Positions 16,846 to 25,399 of a DNA stretch of 64,000 nucleotides are shown here, piece after piece. The translations under genes were made by a program, and so were the position numbers. Source of the DNA: Frigoribacterium sp. ACAM 257 (GTDB taxonomy: Bacteria > Actinomycetota > Actinomycetes > Actinomycetales > Microbacteriaceae); contig NZ_VOLO01000001.1 of assembly GCF_007954365.1 (NCBI RefSeq), positions 1 to 64,000 on the forward strand. The letters are read 5' to 3'. Under the pieces are notes generated by a model, which worked only from the letters and a program-made list of their open reading frames with translations, ran no database searches and had not been told where the DNA came from. Every line of letters begins with the position of its first letter. The first letter of the stretch is position 1.

Positions 16846-17817
16846 TCAGCGCGCGAGCGTGTCGCGGGGGTACTCGCCGACGTGGTCGGCGTAGCTGGCC
16901 GAGAAGCGGCCGAGGTTGCCGAAGCCCCAGCGGCGCGCGACGGCGGCGACCGTCGTCTCGTGCGGCGACGCGGCGAGCAGGTCGGCCCGCACACGGTCGA
17001 GTCGGACCTGACGCAGGTACGCCGACGGAGTCGTGCCGAGGTGCTCGCTCATCGCCAGCTGGAGGCTGCGGGTGTGCAGCCCCACCGCGGCGGCGACGTC
17101 GGAGGGGCTGATCGCCTCGGCCGCGTGCTCGTGCAGGTACTCGAGCGCGTGCCGCACCCGCACGGTGCCGGGTGTGCGGAGCGACCGCGGCACGTCGACG
17201 ACCTGCCAGCGCCAGGTGCGGAGCACCGCCCTCGCCGTGCTCAGCTGCGCCTCGAGCCGGAGCAGCGGCGGGACCACCTCGCCCACCACCGCCTCCGTCG
17301 CGCCCGCCATCGTCGTCCGCCAGTCGGCGATCGCCTCGGCGCCGGGCGTGCTCGACGAGTCGAAGGCGACGCGCTGCGCGGGCCCGCCGTGCAGCTCGGT
17401 CGCGGTCTGCTCGAGGAACTCGGTGCCGAGGCGGACCAGGTTGCTCTGCCGCGGCCGGAACTCGAACTCGAACGAGTCCTCGGCGGGGATGAGGAACGGC
17501 GTCGAGCCGTCGGTGCGGTACTCCTCCGACCCACGACGGACCCTCGCCGACCCGCTGCGGAACCACATGACGAAGTGGACGTCGGGGAAGGGGATCTCGC
17601 CCTCCATGTGTCCCGTGAAGTGCGACGTCTGCAGCGCGACGCGCTCGTCGCCCGCGGTGACGTACCGGTACGAGAACGGCTCGCCGGACGGGCGCGCGTC
17701 GAACCGACGACCGCCGTGGTGGTCGGCCCTGCTGCGCAGCACCTCGTGCAGGTCGGTGCCGTGCTCGACGGCGCGGCTGTACGCCGGCACGTCGAGGCGC
17801 TCGGACTCGTCCGACAT
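16846..17817 (-). CDS. AraC-family regulator (paralogue 2)
   Basis: 323 residues from the ATG at 17817. N-terminal ligand-type domain and C-terminal AraC double helix-turn-helix (about 220-320) with ARRWGFGNLGRFSASY and the tail GEYPRDTLAR shared with the regulator at 14481. The frame runs on upstream without similarity, so the MSDESE start is preferred; the ribosome site is weak. A short-chain dehydrogenase gene follows upstream on the same strand 83 bp away and may be co-regulated. Confidence 0.88.
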   Translation of the reverse strand: MSDESERLDVPAYSRAVEHGTDLHEVLRSRADHHGGRRFDARPSGEPFSYRYVTAGDERVALQTSHFTGHMEGEIPFPDVHFVMWFRSGSARVRRGSEEYRTDGSTPFLIPAEDSFEFEFRPRQSNLVRLGTEFLEQTATELHGGPAQRVAFDSSSTPGAEAIADWRTTMAGATEAVVGEVVPPLLRLEAQLSTARAVLRTWRWQVVDVPRSLRTPGTVRVRHALEYLHEHAAEAISPSDVAAAVGLHTRSLQLAMSEHLGTTPSAYLRQVRLDRVRADLLAASPHETTVAAVARRWGFGNLGRFSASYADHVGEYPRDTLAR

Positions 17818-17900
17818 CGGGGCTCGTCTCGTCTCTGCAGGGTCTGGGCAGGAAGAGCTGAATCGTGCCACACGCCGCCGACATCCGACCTGGGGGCCGA

Positions 17901-18854
17901 TCAGGCGCGCGAGCGCGCCTCCGCGTCGACGAGCGCGACCGAGACGTCCCACAGGCGGTCGGCCTCGGCCGGGTCGAGCGCCCAGGCACGGACGCCGTGC
18001 AGCCCGTCGACGATCTGGTCGACCACCTCGGCCTCGTGGCAGTCCTCGAAGTAGCGGCCCCGCACCTCCGCCAGCTCGGGCGCGGTGGCGAGCAGCACGG
18101 AGGTGGCCGCGCCCTGCTCGGGCGTCTTGACCGCGTCGGCCGCGGCGACCTTGGTCGCGGCGAGGACGTCCGGGTCCCAGTGCTTCTGTAGGCCCGTCCA
18201 GATGCCGCCGGGCATGCAGGAGTTCGCGGTGATGCCGTCGTCGGCCCAGCGGGCGCTCGCCCCGACGGCGAAGAGGGCGTTGGCCGTCTTCGACTGCGCG
18301 TAGGCGAGGCCGGGCTCGTAGCGCCTCCGCCGGAAGAACAGGTCGTCGAACACGACGGGCGAGCCGCCGTTGCCGCTCGACGAGACGGAGACGATCCGAG
18401 CGCGGCCCGCCGCGGCGAGGGCGCCGTGCAGGCCCTGCGCGAGGGCGAAGTGGCCGAGGTGGTTCGTCGCGAACTGGAGCTCCCACCCCGCGGACGTGTA
18501 GGTCTCGGGGGAGTCCATGACGCCGGCGTTGGCGACCAGGATGTCGAGCTGGCCGGTCCACGCGGCGGCGACGGCCTCGACCGAGGCGGGCCGGTCGAGG
18601 TGCAGCTCGACCACGTCGGGCGCGGGCCCACCGGTCGAGCGGGCGATGTCGTCGGCCACCGCACGCCCCGCGGCCACGTCGCGCACGGCCAGCGTCACCT
18701 GGGCCCCCGCGCCGGCCAGGGCACGGGCCGTCTCGACCCCGATGCCCGAGGAGGCGCCCGTCACCAGGGCGGTCCGCCCGCCGAGGTCGACGCCCTCCAG
18801 CGTCTCGTCCGCCGTCGTCCGCGCACCGAATGTGCTGATGTCGCGTGTCGTCAC
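17901..18854 (-). CDS. Short-chain dehydrogenase/reductase (SDR)
   Basis: 317 residues from a GTG at 18854 with GAGAGGGA upstream. Rossmann motif TGASSGIG (about 33-40), NAG (about 108) and catalytic YAQSK. An insertion around VVFDDLFFRRRRYEPG is typical of the retinol-dehydrogenase-like actinobacterial SDRs that oxidise or reduce alcohols with NADP. Substrate unknown. Upstream of AraC paralogue 2 on the same strand. Confidence 0.88.
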   Translation of the reverse strand: MTTRDISTFGARTTADETLEGVDLGGRTALVTGASSGIGVETARALAGAGAQVTLAVRDVAAGRAVADDIARSTGGPAPDVVELHLDRPASVEAVAAAWTGQLDILVANAGVMDSPETYTSAGWELQFATNHLGHFALAQGLHGALAAAGRARIVSVSSSGNGGSPVVFDDLFFRRRRYEPGLAYAQSKTANALFAVGASARWADDGITANSCMPGGIWTGLQKHWDPDVLAATKVAAADAVKTPEQGAATSVLLATAPELAEVRGRYFEDCHEAEVVDQIVDGLHGVRAWALDPAEADRLWDVSVALVDAEARSRA

Positions 18855-18993
18855 GTTGTCCCTCTCGCTCGTCGCCGCGACCCTACGCCGGGCTGCCGAC
18901 ACCGTGTCCCGTGACGGCCTGCCGCCTCCTTCGCCCGCCCGCCCGCCGCCGCCTGACCCGACTCGAAACCGACAACGCAACGCGGGGGCCCGC

Positions 18994-19016
18994 GGAGGTT
19001 CGTCGCTTTCACGTCG
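18994..19016. repeat. Half copy of hairpin family D
   Basis: These 23 bases match the right arm of the hairpin at 27906-27963 (GGAGGTTCGTCGCT then TTCACGTCG against CTCGCGTCG) with two differences. The left arm is missing, so this is a decayed or half element between two divergent SDR genes. Confidence 0.6.
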
Positions 19017-19043
19017 CCTCGTCGGCGGGCGCCCGCCTGGGGC

Positions 19044-19892
19044 ATGCTGACGGGTGCGAGGAGTCGCTCCCCGCACCCGCTGACGGAAGGACCTCCCGTT
19101 CACATCGACCTCACCGGCAAGACCGCCCTCGTGACCGGCTCGACCCAGGGCATCGGCCGCGCGATCGCGCTCGGCCTGGCCCGCGCGGGCGCGACGGTCG
19201 CCGTGAACGGGCGCACCGCCTCCCGCGTGGACGAGGCGATCGCGGGCCTCCGGGGCGACGTGCCGGGCGCCTCCTTCGTCGCGGCCCCCGGCGACGTCTC
19301 GACCGACGAGGGGGCGCAGCAGGTGCTCGCCGCCGTGCCGCAGGTCGACGTGCTGACGAACAACCTGGGCATCTTCGGCTCGGCCGACCCGCTCTCGATC
19401 GACGACGACGAGTGGCGCCGCTACTTCGAGGTCAACGTGCTGTCGGCGGTGCGGCTGATCCGCACCTACCTGCCGGGCATGACCGAACGCGGCTGGGGGC
19501 GGGTGCAGAACATCGCGAGCGACTCGGCCGTCGTCATCCCGGCGGAGATGATCCACTACGGCATGTCGAAGACGTCCCTGCTCGCGGTGTCGCGCGGCTT
19601 CGCGAAGGCCGCCGCAGGCACGGGCGTCACCGTCAACTCCGTCATCGCGGGCCCGACCCACACCGCCGGCGTCGAGGACTTCGTCTACGAGCTCGTCTCG
19701 CGCGACCTGCCCTGGGAGGAGGCGCAGCACGAGTTCATGGTGCAGCACCGGCCGCAGTCGCTCATCCAGCGCCTGATCGAGCCCGACGAGATCGCGTCGA
19801 TGGTCGTGTACCTGTCGTCGACTTTCGCGTCGGCGACGACGGGGGCCGCGGTGCGGGTCGACGGCGGCTACGTGGACTCGATCCTGCCCTGA
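19044..19892 (+). CDS. Short-chain dehydrogenase/reductase (SDR)
   Basis: 282 residues if begun at the ATG 19044. Motifs: TGSTQGIGRA for NAD(P), NNLG, and catalytic Ser with YGMSK. An insert near VYELVSRDLPWEEA is seen in classical SDRs annotated as 3-oxoacyl-ACP reductase-like. The real start is uncertain: similarity begins only at HIDLTGK (about codon 20), and a GGAAGGA motif sits before that point, but no ATG or GTG follows it in frame. Substrate not evident. Divergent from the SDR at 17901. Confidence 0.83.
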   Translation: MLTGARSRSPHPLTEGPPVHIDLTGKTALVTGSTQGIGRAIALGLARAGATVAVNGRTASRVDEAIAGLRGDVPGASFVAAPGDVSTDEGAQQVLAAVPQVDVLTNNLGIFGSADPLSIDDDEWRRYFEVNVLSAVRLIRTYLPGMTERGWGRVQNIASDSAVVIPAEMIHYGMSKTSLLAVSRGFAKAAAGTGVTVNSVIAGPTHTAGVEDFVYELVSRDLPWEEAQHEFMVQHRPQSLIQRLIEPDEIASMVVYLSSTFASATTGAAVRVDGGYVDSILP

Positions 19893-19904
19893 CCTGGTGC
19901 GCCG

Positions 19905-20573
19905 TCAGGCGGCGGCAGCTGCCGCGCGGCGCGACCGGCGGTCGGCCTCGAGGCCGTCGAGGAGGCGGGTGTCCAGCGAGTGGGCCAGCGCGACCTCGGC
20001 GACCACCGCCTCCTTGTCGGGGTCGGTCCACGGGGCGGCGTCGAGCTGCTCGCGGTACGTGGCCCGGAAGCACGCCGGGTCGGCCACCTCGGCGAAGACG
20101 TAGAAGCCGACCCCGTTGACGTCGAAGCCGTAGTGCTTCTGCAGCAGCGTGCTGATGAACCGCCCGCACGAGAGGTCGCCGAGGTAGCGCGTGTAGTGGT
20201 GGGCGACGAAGGCGCCGACCGAGGTCGCGGCGACGGTCTCGAGCCTCTGGACGTACTCGCGCGTCGCGGCGAGGGGCGTGACGCGGTCGCGCCAGGCGTC
20301 GCCGAGCAGGAACTCGAGGTCGGACTCGAGGGCCGGCAGCCGGGTCGTCCCGGTCGTCACGAACGGCGCGGCCACGGCGTCCCCGGCCATGGCGCCTGCG
20401 GCGTCCTCGAGCGCGCGGTACACGAACCAGTACTGCGCCACCAGCTGGGCGTAGTCGTCGACCTCGCAGGTGCCGCGCAACAGGTCGGTCATGAAGTCGG
20501 CGCCGCTGCTGGTGCCGTGACGGCTGGCCGTCCGGGCCCGCAGCAGCTCCGAGAAGGGGACGACGTCGGTCAC
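19905..20573 (-). CDS. Haem oxygenase (biliverdin-producing)
   Basis: 222 residues from a GTG at 20573 with GGAG nine bases upstream. It has the HO fold signature near the N-terminus, ARTASRHGTSSGADFM, with His19 as the probable proximal haem ligand, and the distal-helix motif YTRYLGDLSCGR. It cleaves haem to biliverdin, CO and iron in the cytoplasm, usually as part of iron acquisition. A possible DtxR/IdeR box lies upstream (20652), consistent with induction under iron limitation. An A/R-rich C-terminal tail is a small oddity. Confidence 0.88.
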   Translation of the reverse strand: MTDVVPFSELLRARTASRHGTSSGADFMTDLLRGTCEVDDYAQLVAQYWFVYRALEDAAGAMAGDAVAAPFVTTGTTRLPALESDLEFLLGDAWRDRVTPLAATREYVQRLETVAATSVGAFVAHHYTRYLGDLSCGRFISTLLQKHYGFDVNGVGFYVFAEVADPACFRATYREQLDAAPWTDPDKEAVVAEVALAHSLDTRLLDGLEADRRSRRAAAAAA

Positions 20574-20651
20574 GATGGACTCCGCTCGGTCGGACGGTGC
20601 TGCTGCCGGGGGTCGTGCACGAGGCGGCACGCCCGCCTCCTGCCCGATCGT

Positions 20652-20672
20652 ACTTAGGTGACCCTTAGTTTG
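20652..20672 (-). promoter_or_regulatory. Candidate DtxR/IdeR iron box of the haem oxygenase gene
   Basis: On the minus strand AACTAAGGGTCACCTAAGTA is an imperfect palindrome resembling the actinobacterial iron box and sharing CTAAGGGT with the stronger site at 29536. It lies about 80 bp before the GTG at 20573. Confidence 0.4.
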
Positions 20673-20698
20673 TCGAGCGCGGCGTCGGGATCTTCAGC

Positions 20699-20791
20699 AT
20701 GCAGGACGCCGCGGCACGGAGTTCCTGATCCGTGCACAGTTCAGGATCGACGCACCCCTCACCGCGCGGATCAGGAGCGACATTCCTGAAT
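20699..20791 (+). repeat. 94-bp dispersed element, family A, copy 2
   Basis: Left end ATGCAGGA (one change from the ATTCAGGA type), 24-nt core at 20723-20746 with GTGCAC in the middle, right end ATTCCTGAAT and tail GAGGAGAG. It lies between the divergent haem oxygenase and DUF3140 genes. Confidence 0.88.
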
Positions 20792-20842
20792 GAGGAGAGC
20801 GAGAACAGGTCAGGGTCGCGAGACCGGGGGCAGGCTGGGGCG

Positions 20843-21187
20843 ATGGACGACGACGAGAAGAAGAGCATCCGCGACGACTTCCACGACGCGGTGAACATGG
20901 CGCCCCACGAGCTCGAGCAGTGGCTCGAGACCGACGAGTCGAAGGAGGTGGGGCAGAAGTCCTCCGACGGCGCCGAGTCGGTGGGGCACGACAGCGGTCG
21001 CAAGATCGTGACGATCCTGCGGACGAAGCAGGCCGACCTGGGCGACGACGACTACGCGCACATGAAGAAGGTCACCGGCTACGTGCACCGGCACGCCGCG
21101 CAGGGGCCGGAGGGCGACGCGCACGACTCGAAGTGGCGCTTCTCGCTGATGAACTGGGGCAACGACCCGGAGAAGAAGGCGAAGTAG
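20843..21187 (+). CDS. DUF3140-family protein
   Basis: 114 residues. Contains DFHDAVNMAPHELEQWLETDESKEVG and later SVGHDSGRKIV, the conserved core of the DUF3140 family of small actinobacterial proteins, which are of unknown function and possibly DNA-associated. The ATG lies six bases after CAGGCT, a possible -10, so the gene may be leaderless. Convergent with the SRPBCC gene across a strong terminator. Confidence 0.85.
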   Translation: MDDDEKKSIRDDFHDAVNMAPHELEQWLETDESKEVGQKSSDGAESVGHDSGRKIVTILRTKQADLGDDDYAHMKKVTGYVHRHAAQGPEGDAHDSKWRFSLMNWGNDPEKKAK

Positions 21188-21189
21188 CC

Positions 21190-21224
21190 GCAGCGAGCAG
21201 CGAGCAGCGAGCAGCGAGCAGCGA
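21190..21224. repeat. GCAGCGA heptamer array x5
   Basis: Five perfect 7-bp units start 2 bp after the stop codon of the DUF3140 gene. Confidence 0.9.
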
Positions 21225-21241
21225 GCGGCCGCGGCCGCAGC

Positions 21242-21286
21242 CGCCGACGGCCCCGTCCCTCCCGAGGAGGAACGGGGCCGTCGGCG
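21242..21286. terminator. Bidirectional terminator-like hairpin
   Basis: CGCCGACGGCCCCGT (21242-21256) pairs perfectly with 21272-21286 around a 15-nt loop, between two convergent genes. No U tract follows, as is common in high-GC actinobacteria. Confidence 0.75.
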
Positions 21287-21314
21287 TCGGCGGGCCGGGG
21301 CCCGAAGGTGCGGG

Positions 21315-21770
21315 CTACGCCTGCACGTCGCCGCGCCAGGCGCCGTCGGCCTGGCCCTTCGACTCGATGTGCTGCTTGAAGTTCGCGAGGTCCTTCTTGA
21401 TCGCGCGACCGTCGGAGCCGATGGCCGCGCCGAGCTTCTCGAGCACGCCCTCGGTCGTCCAGTCGATCTGCACGGTGACGCGGGTCTCGGTGTCGCTCAG
21501 CTTGTGGAACGTGACGACGCCGGCGTGGTCGACCTCGCCGCCGGTGCTCGTCCAGGCGACGCGCTCGTCGGGGTGCTGCTCGGTGATCTCCGCCTCGAAG
21601 GTCTTCTCGACCGGTCCGACCTTGACCTTCCACACCGTGAGGGTGGGGGTGGTCTGCGTGATCGACTCGACCTCGTCGAGGAACTTCGGGAACTCCTCGA
21701 ACTGGGTCCACTGGTCGTACGCGGTGCGGACGGGGACCTCGACGTCGATCGTCTCGATGGCCTGTGCCAT
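21315..21770 (-). CDS. SRPBCC (polyketide cyclase-like) protein
   Basis: 151 residues, a single START/Bet-v-1-like fold: begins MAQAIETIDVEVPVRTAYDQW and has the typical FPKFLDEVESI, WTSTGGEVDHAG and GTVTFHKL-like strands. GAGGAG ribosome site. These proteins bind hydrophobic ligands or membranes; the exact role is unknown. The adjacent 180 bp upstream hold only its promoter. Confidence 0.85.
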   Translation of the reverse strand: MAQAIETIDVEVPVRTAYDQWTQFEEFPKFLDEVESITQTTPTLTVWKVKVGPVEKTFEAEITEQHPDERVAWTSTGGEVDHAGVVTFHKLSDTETRVTVQIDWTTEGVLEKLGAAIGSDGRAIKKDLANFKQHIESKGQADGAWRGDVQA

Positions 21771-21950
21771 GGTGTTCTCCTCTTGTCGTGCTGTCGTGGG
21801 GGCGAGTGAGCCCCGGTGGGGTCCGTGCCCCGTGTGGACTGCGACCCGCCGACGTGAACGGTAGGAGGCGCGGGTCGGCTCCGTCCACGTCCAGAGGCGA
21901 TGGTCAGGTGGCGGGTGACGCCGCGTCCCGACAGGGCGAGTGCGGCGCGG

Positions 21951-22100
21951 CTAGAGGAGGCCGAACACCGTCAGCAGTCCCGCCGCCGCCGTGGCGCCCG
22001 CGGCGATCGCGGAGCCGACGATCACGAGGAGCGTCACGCGGCGCTCCCGGTCGCCGACGGGGCCGGCAGAGGAGACGCGCTGCGGATCGGGGTACGTCAC
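21951..22100 (-). CDS. Single-pass membrane micro-protein
   Basis: 49 residues from a GTG at 22100 with a perfect GAGGAGG ribosome site 7 bases upstream. N-terminal polar part ending in DRERRV and then one hydrophobic helix, TLLVIVGSAIAAGATAAAG. The charge pattern and the RxLTLxV helix entry resemble the 47-residue protein at 25078, so the two may be paralogues. Function unknown. It lies between the SRPBCC and kinase genes. Confidence 0.65.
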   Translation of the reverse strand: MTYPDPQRVSSAGPVGDRERRVTLLVIVGSAIAAGATAAAGLLTVFGLL

Positions 22101-22193
22101 GGGAGCCTCCTCTGGTCGGGCCCGGTCGAGCCGGGCGCGCCCAGCATGGCCCTGACTCGGCCGCGGCGCACCCACCCGTCCGGGGCGCGTCGC

Positions 22194-23882
<1,689 letters not shown>

Positions 23883-23963
23883 GACCCCGAGGGTACCCGG
23901 CGGCTGCGGGGGAAGCGGCCGGGGGCCCCAGGGCGGCCTGCGCGCCCGGCCTTGCAGACGCGC

Positions 23964-24440
23964 CTAGCGCGCCGCGACCGGCGCCGAGGTCGGGGCCGGG
24001 GTCTGCTGCGCGGCGATGACCGAGCTGAGCTCGTCCAGGAACGCGCTGACCGCCTCCGCCTGCTCTGCCGGGACGCCCATCAGGAACTTGCGGACGTGCG
24101 GAGCGCTCGTCACCGTGTCACAGGCGTCGCGCCCGGACTCGGTCGTCGTGACGATCTTGCGGCGTCCGTCGGCCGGGTCGGGGGTGCAGGTGATCAGCTC
24201 GGCGTCCTGGAGGCGGTGCAGCAGGTTCGAGACGGCGGGCGTCGAGAAGCCCAGGGTGGTGGCCAGCGTGCTCGGCGTCATCGGCTCGTCGGTCTGCTCG
24301 GCTGCGAGCACCAGGGCCAGCGCGTCACGCTCGGTGCGCGGCAGCGTGCCTGCCGAACCTCGGCGGTCGAGTCGCTGCTCGGTGATGCGCCAGGCCTCGA
24401 GGGCGGCATGCAGGCGGGCTGCCTGTATCTTCTGCGGCAT
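23964..24440 (-). CDS. MarR-family regulator
   Basis: 158 residues. Winged helix-turn-helix core with ALVLAAEQTD, STLATTLGFSTPAVSNLLHR and the wing DPADGRRKIVTTTESG, followed by a helical C-terminus. It follows the four-gene micro-operon (24556-25221) on the same strand after a 115-bp gap containing repeated GGGTC units, and it is its most likely regulator by position. Ligand unknown. Confidence 0.85.
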   Translation of the reverse strand: MPQKIQAARLHAALEAWRITEQRLDRRGSAGTLPRTERDALALVLAAEQTDEPMTPSTLATTLGFSTPAVSNLLHRLQDAELITCTPDPADGRRKIVTTTESGRDACDTVTSAPHVRKFLMGVPAEQAEAVSAFLDELSSVIAAQQTPAPTSAPVAAR

Positions 24441-24555
24441 GTAGGGCGGGTGTCCTCTGAGTGGTCAGGTCGTCGGGTCGGGTCGGGTCGGGTCTGGTCG
24501 ATCGGTGCTGGCCAGGGAGCAGCCAGCCGACGTGCGTTTTCTCGCTGCGGGAGGA

Positions 24556-24645
24556 TCAGTCGAGGTCGTCGTCGTCGATGGAGGTGTCGAAGTAGGAGAC
24601 GTGGTCGGCCGCCACGGCGCCGAGGATGCGGTCGGCGAAGGTCAC
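24556..24645 (-). CDS. Micro-operon gene 4: 29-residue acidic peptide
   Basis: GTG start at 24645 overlaps the stop of the preceding gene as GTGA. The peptide begins MTFADRILGAVAADH, continues VSYFDTS and ends in an acidic IDDDDLD tail. VSY is also found near the end of the 106-residue protein (VSYASFF), which may hint at common origin. No similarity is recognised. Very short, so real translation is inferred from the coupled arrangement and coding-like codon use. Confidence 0.5.
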   Translation of the reverse strand: MTFADRILGAVAADHVSYFDTSIDDDDLD

Positions 24646-24962
24646 GAGGCGACCGCCATCTCACGGTCGTCCCTGGCCGAGGCCGCCTCGGGCTCGACGA
24701 AGAAGCTCGCGTAGCTGACCTCGAGCGGGCGGGCGGGCTGCACGGCCAGCGTGGCCGACTCGACCGACTCGGCCATCGACGCGACGACGTCGCGGACCCG
24801 ACGGCGACGCGGGTAGGTGTCGATGCGGGCCGCGGGGACGGAGCGCTCGCGGACGTAGAAGCTGTCGAGCTCGGCCGCGGTGGGGCGCACGGCGGCGCCG
24901 ACACGACCGCCGACCGCGGCCACGAGGCCCTCGTGCGTGAGCCGGCGCAGGTCGACGCTCAT
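24642..24962 (-). CDS. Micro-operon gene 3: 106-residue protein of unknown function
   Basis: 106 residues, soluble, no signal peptide. Arg-rich centre (TYPRRRRVRDVV) and an aromatic/acidic end (LEVSYASFFVEPEAAS). The ATG overlaps the stop of the 40-residue gene as ATGA, and its own stop overlaps the GTG of the next gene. I do not recognise a family. The central IDTYPRRRRVRDV might bind nucleic acid or a partner, but this is a guess. Confidence 0.65.
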   Translation of the reverse strand: MSVDLRRLTHEGLVAAVGGRVGAAVRPTAAELDSFYVRERSVPAARIDTYPRRRRVRDVVASMAESVESATLAVQPARPLEVSYASFFVEPEAASARDDREMAVAS

Positions 24963-25081
24963 CGGAGCGCCTCGGAGTCGAAGAGCTCGGCGAGGTCGAG
25001 GGGCTGGGTCTCGGCGAGGAGGTGGTGGCCGTCGACCCGGGGCGTGGTCGCCGTGTGCGTGGGAGCCGTCGACGCGGTCAT
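24959..25081 (-). CDS. Micro-operon gene 2: 40-residue peptide
   Basis: 40 residues. Thr/Ala/Pro-rich N-terminal half (MTASTAPTHTATTP), then HHLLAETQPLDLAELFDSEA and a final Leu-Arg. No membrane helix. ATG overlaps the stop of the 47-residue gene (ATGA), and its stop overlaps the ATG of the 106-residue gene in the same way. A two-part layout with an acidic DLAELF helix resembles a leader or docking segment, but no modifying enzyme is nearby, so a RiPP precursor is unsupported. Confidence 0.6.
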   Translation of the reverse strand: MTASTAPTHTATTPRVDGHHLLAETQPLDLAELFDSEALR

Positions 25082-25221
25082 GCGCCTGCGCCCATCGCGA
25101 AGAGCATGCCCGCGATCAGCGTGCCGCAGGCGGCGAGGGCGGAGGTGGCGACGACGAAGAGCGTGAGCTGACGGTCGGCGTCGCGGATCTCGGTGAAGGG
25201 GGAGTGCTGCGTGGTGGTCAT
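25078..25221 (-). CDS. Micro-operon gene 1: 47-residue membrane protein
   Basis: 47 residues. Polar N-terminus (MTTTQHSPFTEIRDADRQ) followed by one hydrophobic helix (LTLFVVATSALAACGTLIAG) with a small-residue-rich face and one Cys. AGGA ribosome site six to nine bases before the ATG. It is the first gene of four overlapping genes. Similar in layout to the 49-residue protein at 21951. A small membrane regulator, toxin-like peptide or scaffold are all possible; none is proven. Confidence 0.65.
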   Translation of the reverse strand: MTTTQHSPFTEIRDADRQLTLFVVATSALAACGTLIAGMLFAMGAGA

Positions 25222-25399
25222 GTCCTGCTCGTTCCTGTCAGCCCTGCGCTGACCTCGAGGTGCATGTCTCTCGTGTCTCGTGCCGCCGTGAACCGGCACA
25301 CGAGAATGGTTACACAGTCTCGCTAGTCGCTCTAACTAGATGACCTAGAGAGTTCGCAGAACGGACATGCCTCGAGGCCGAGAGACCTCGACCCGGCCC
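25222..25399 (-). promoter_or_regulatory. Promoter region of the micro-operon
   Basis: An unusually A/T-rich island for this genome (about 25300-25350). On the minus strand it contains CTCTAGGTCATCTAGTTAGA, with repeated CTAG/TAGA half-sites that could be a MarR operator, followed by TGTGTAACCATTCTC as a rough -10 region. No gene is seen here. The exact promoter is not certain. Confidence 0.4.

Noticed and set aside
24959-25081. RiPP precursor peptide at micro-operon gene 2
   Set aside because: No modification enzyme, protease or transporter is nearby, and no known precursor motif is recognised.
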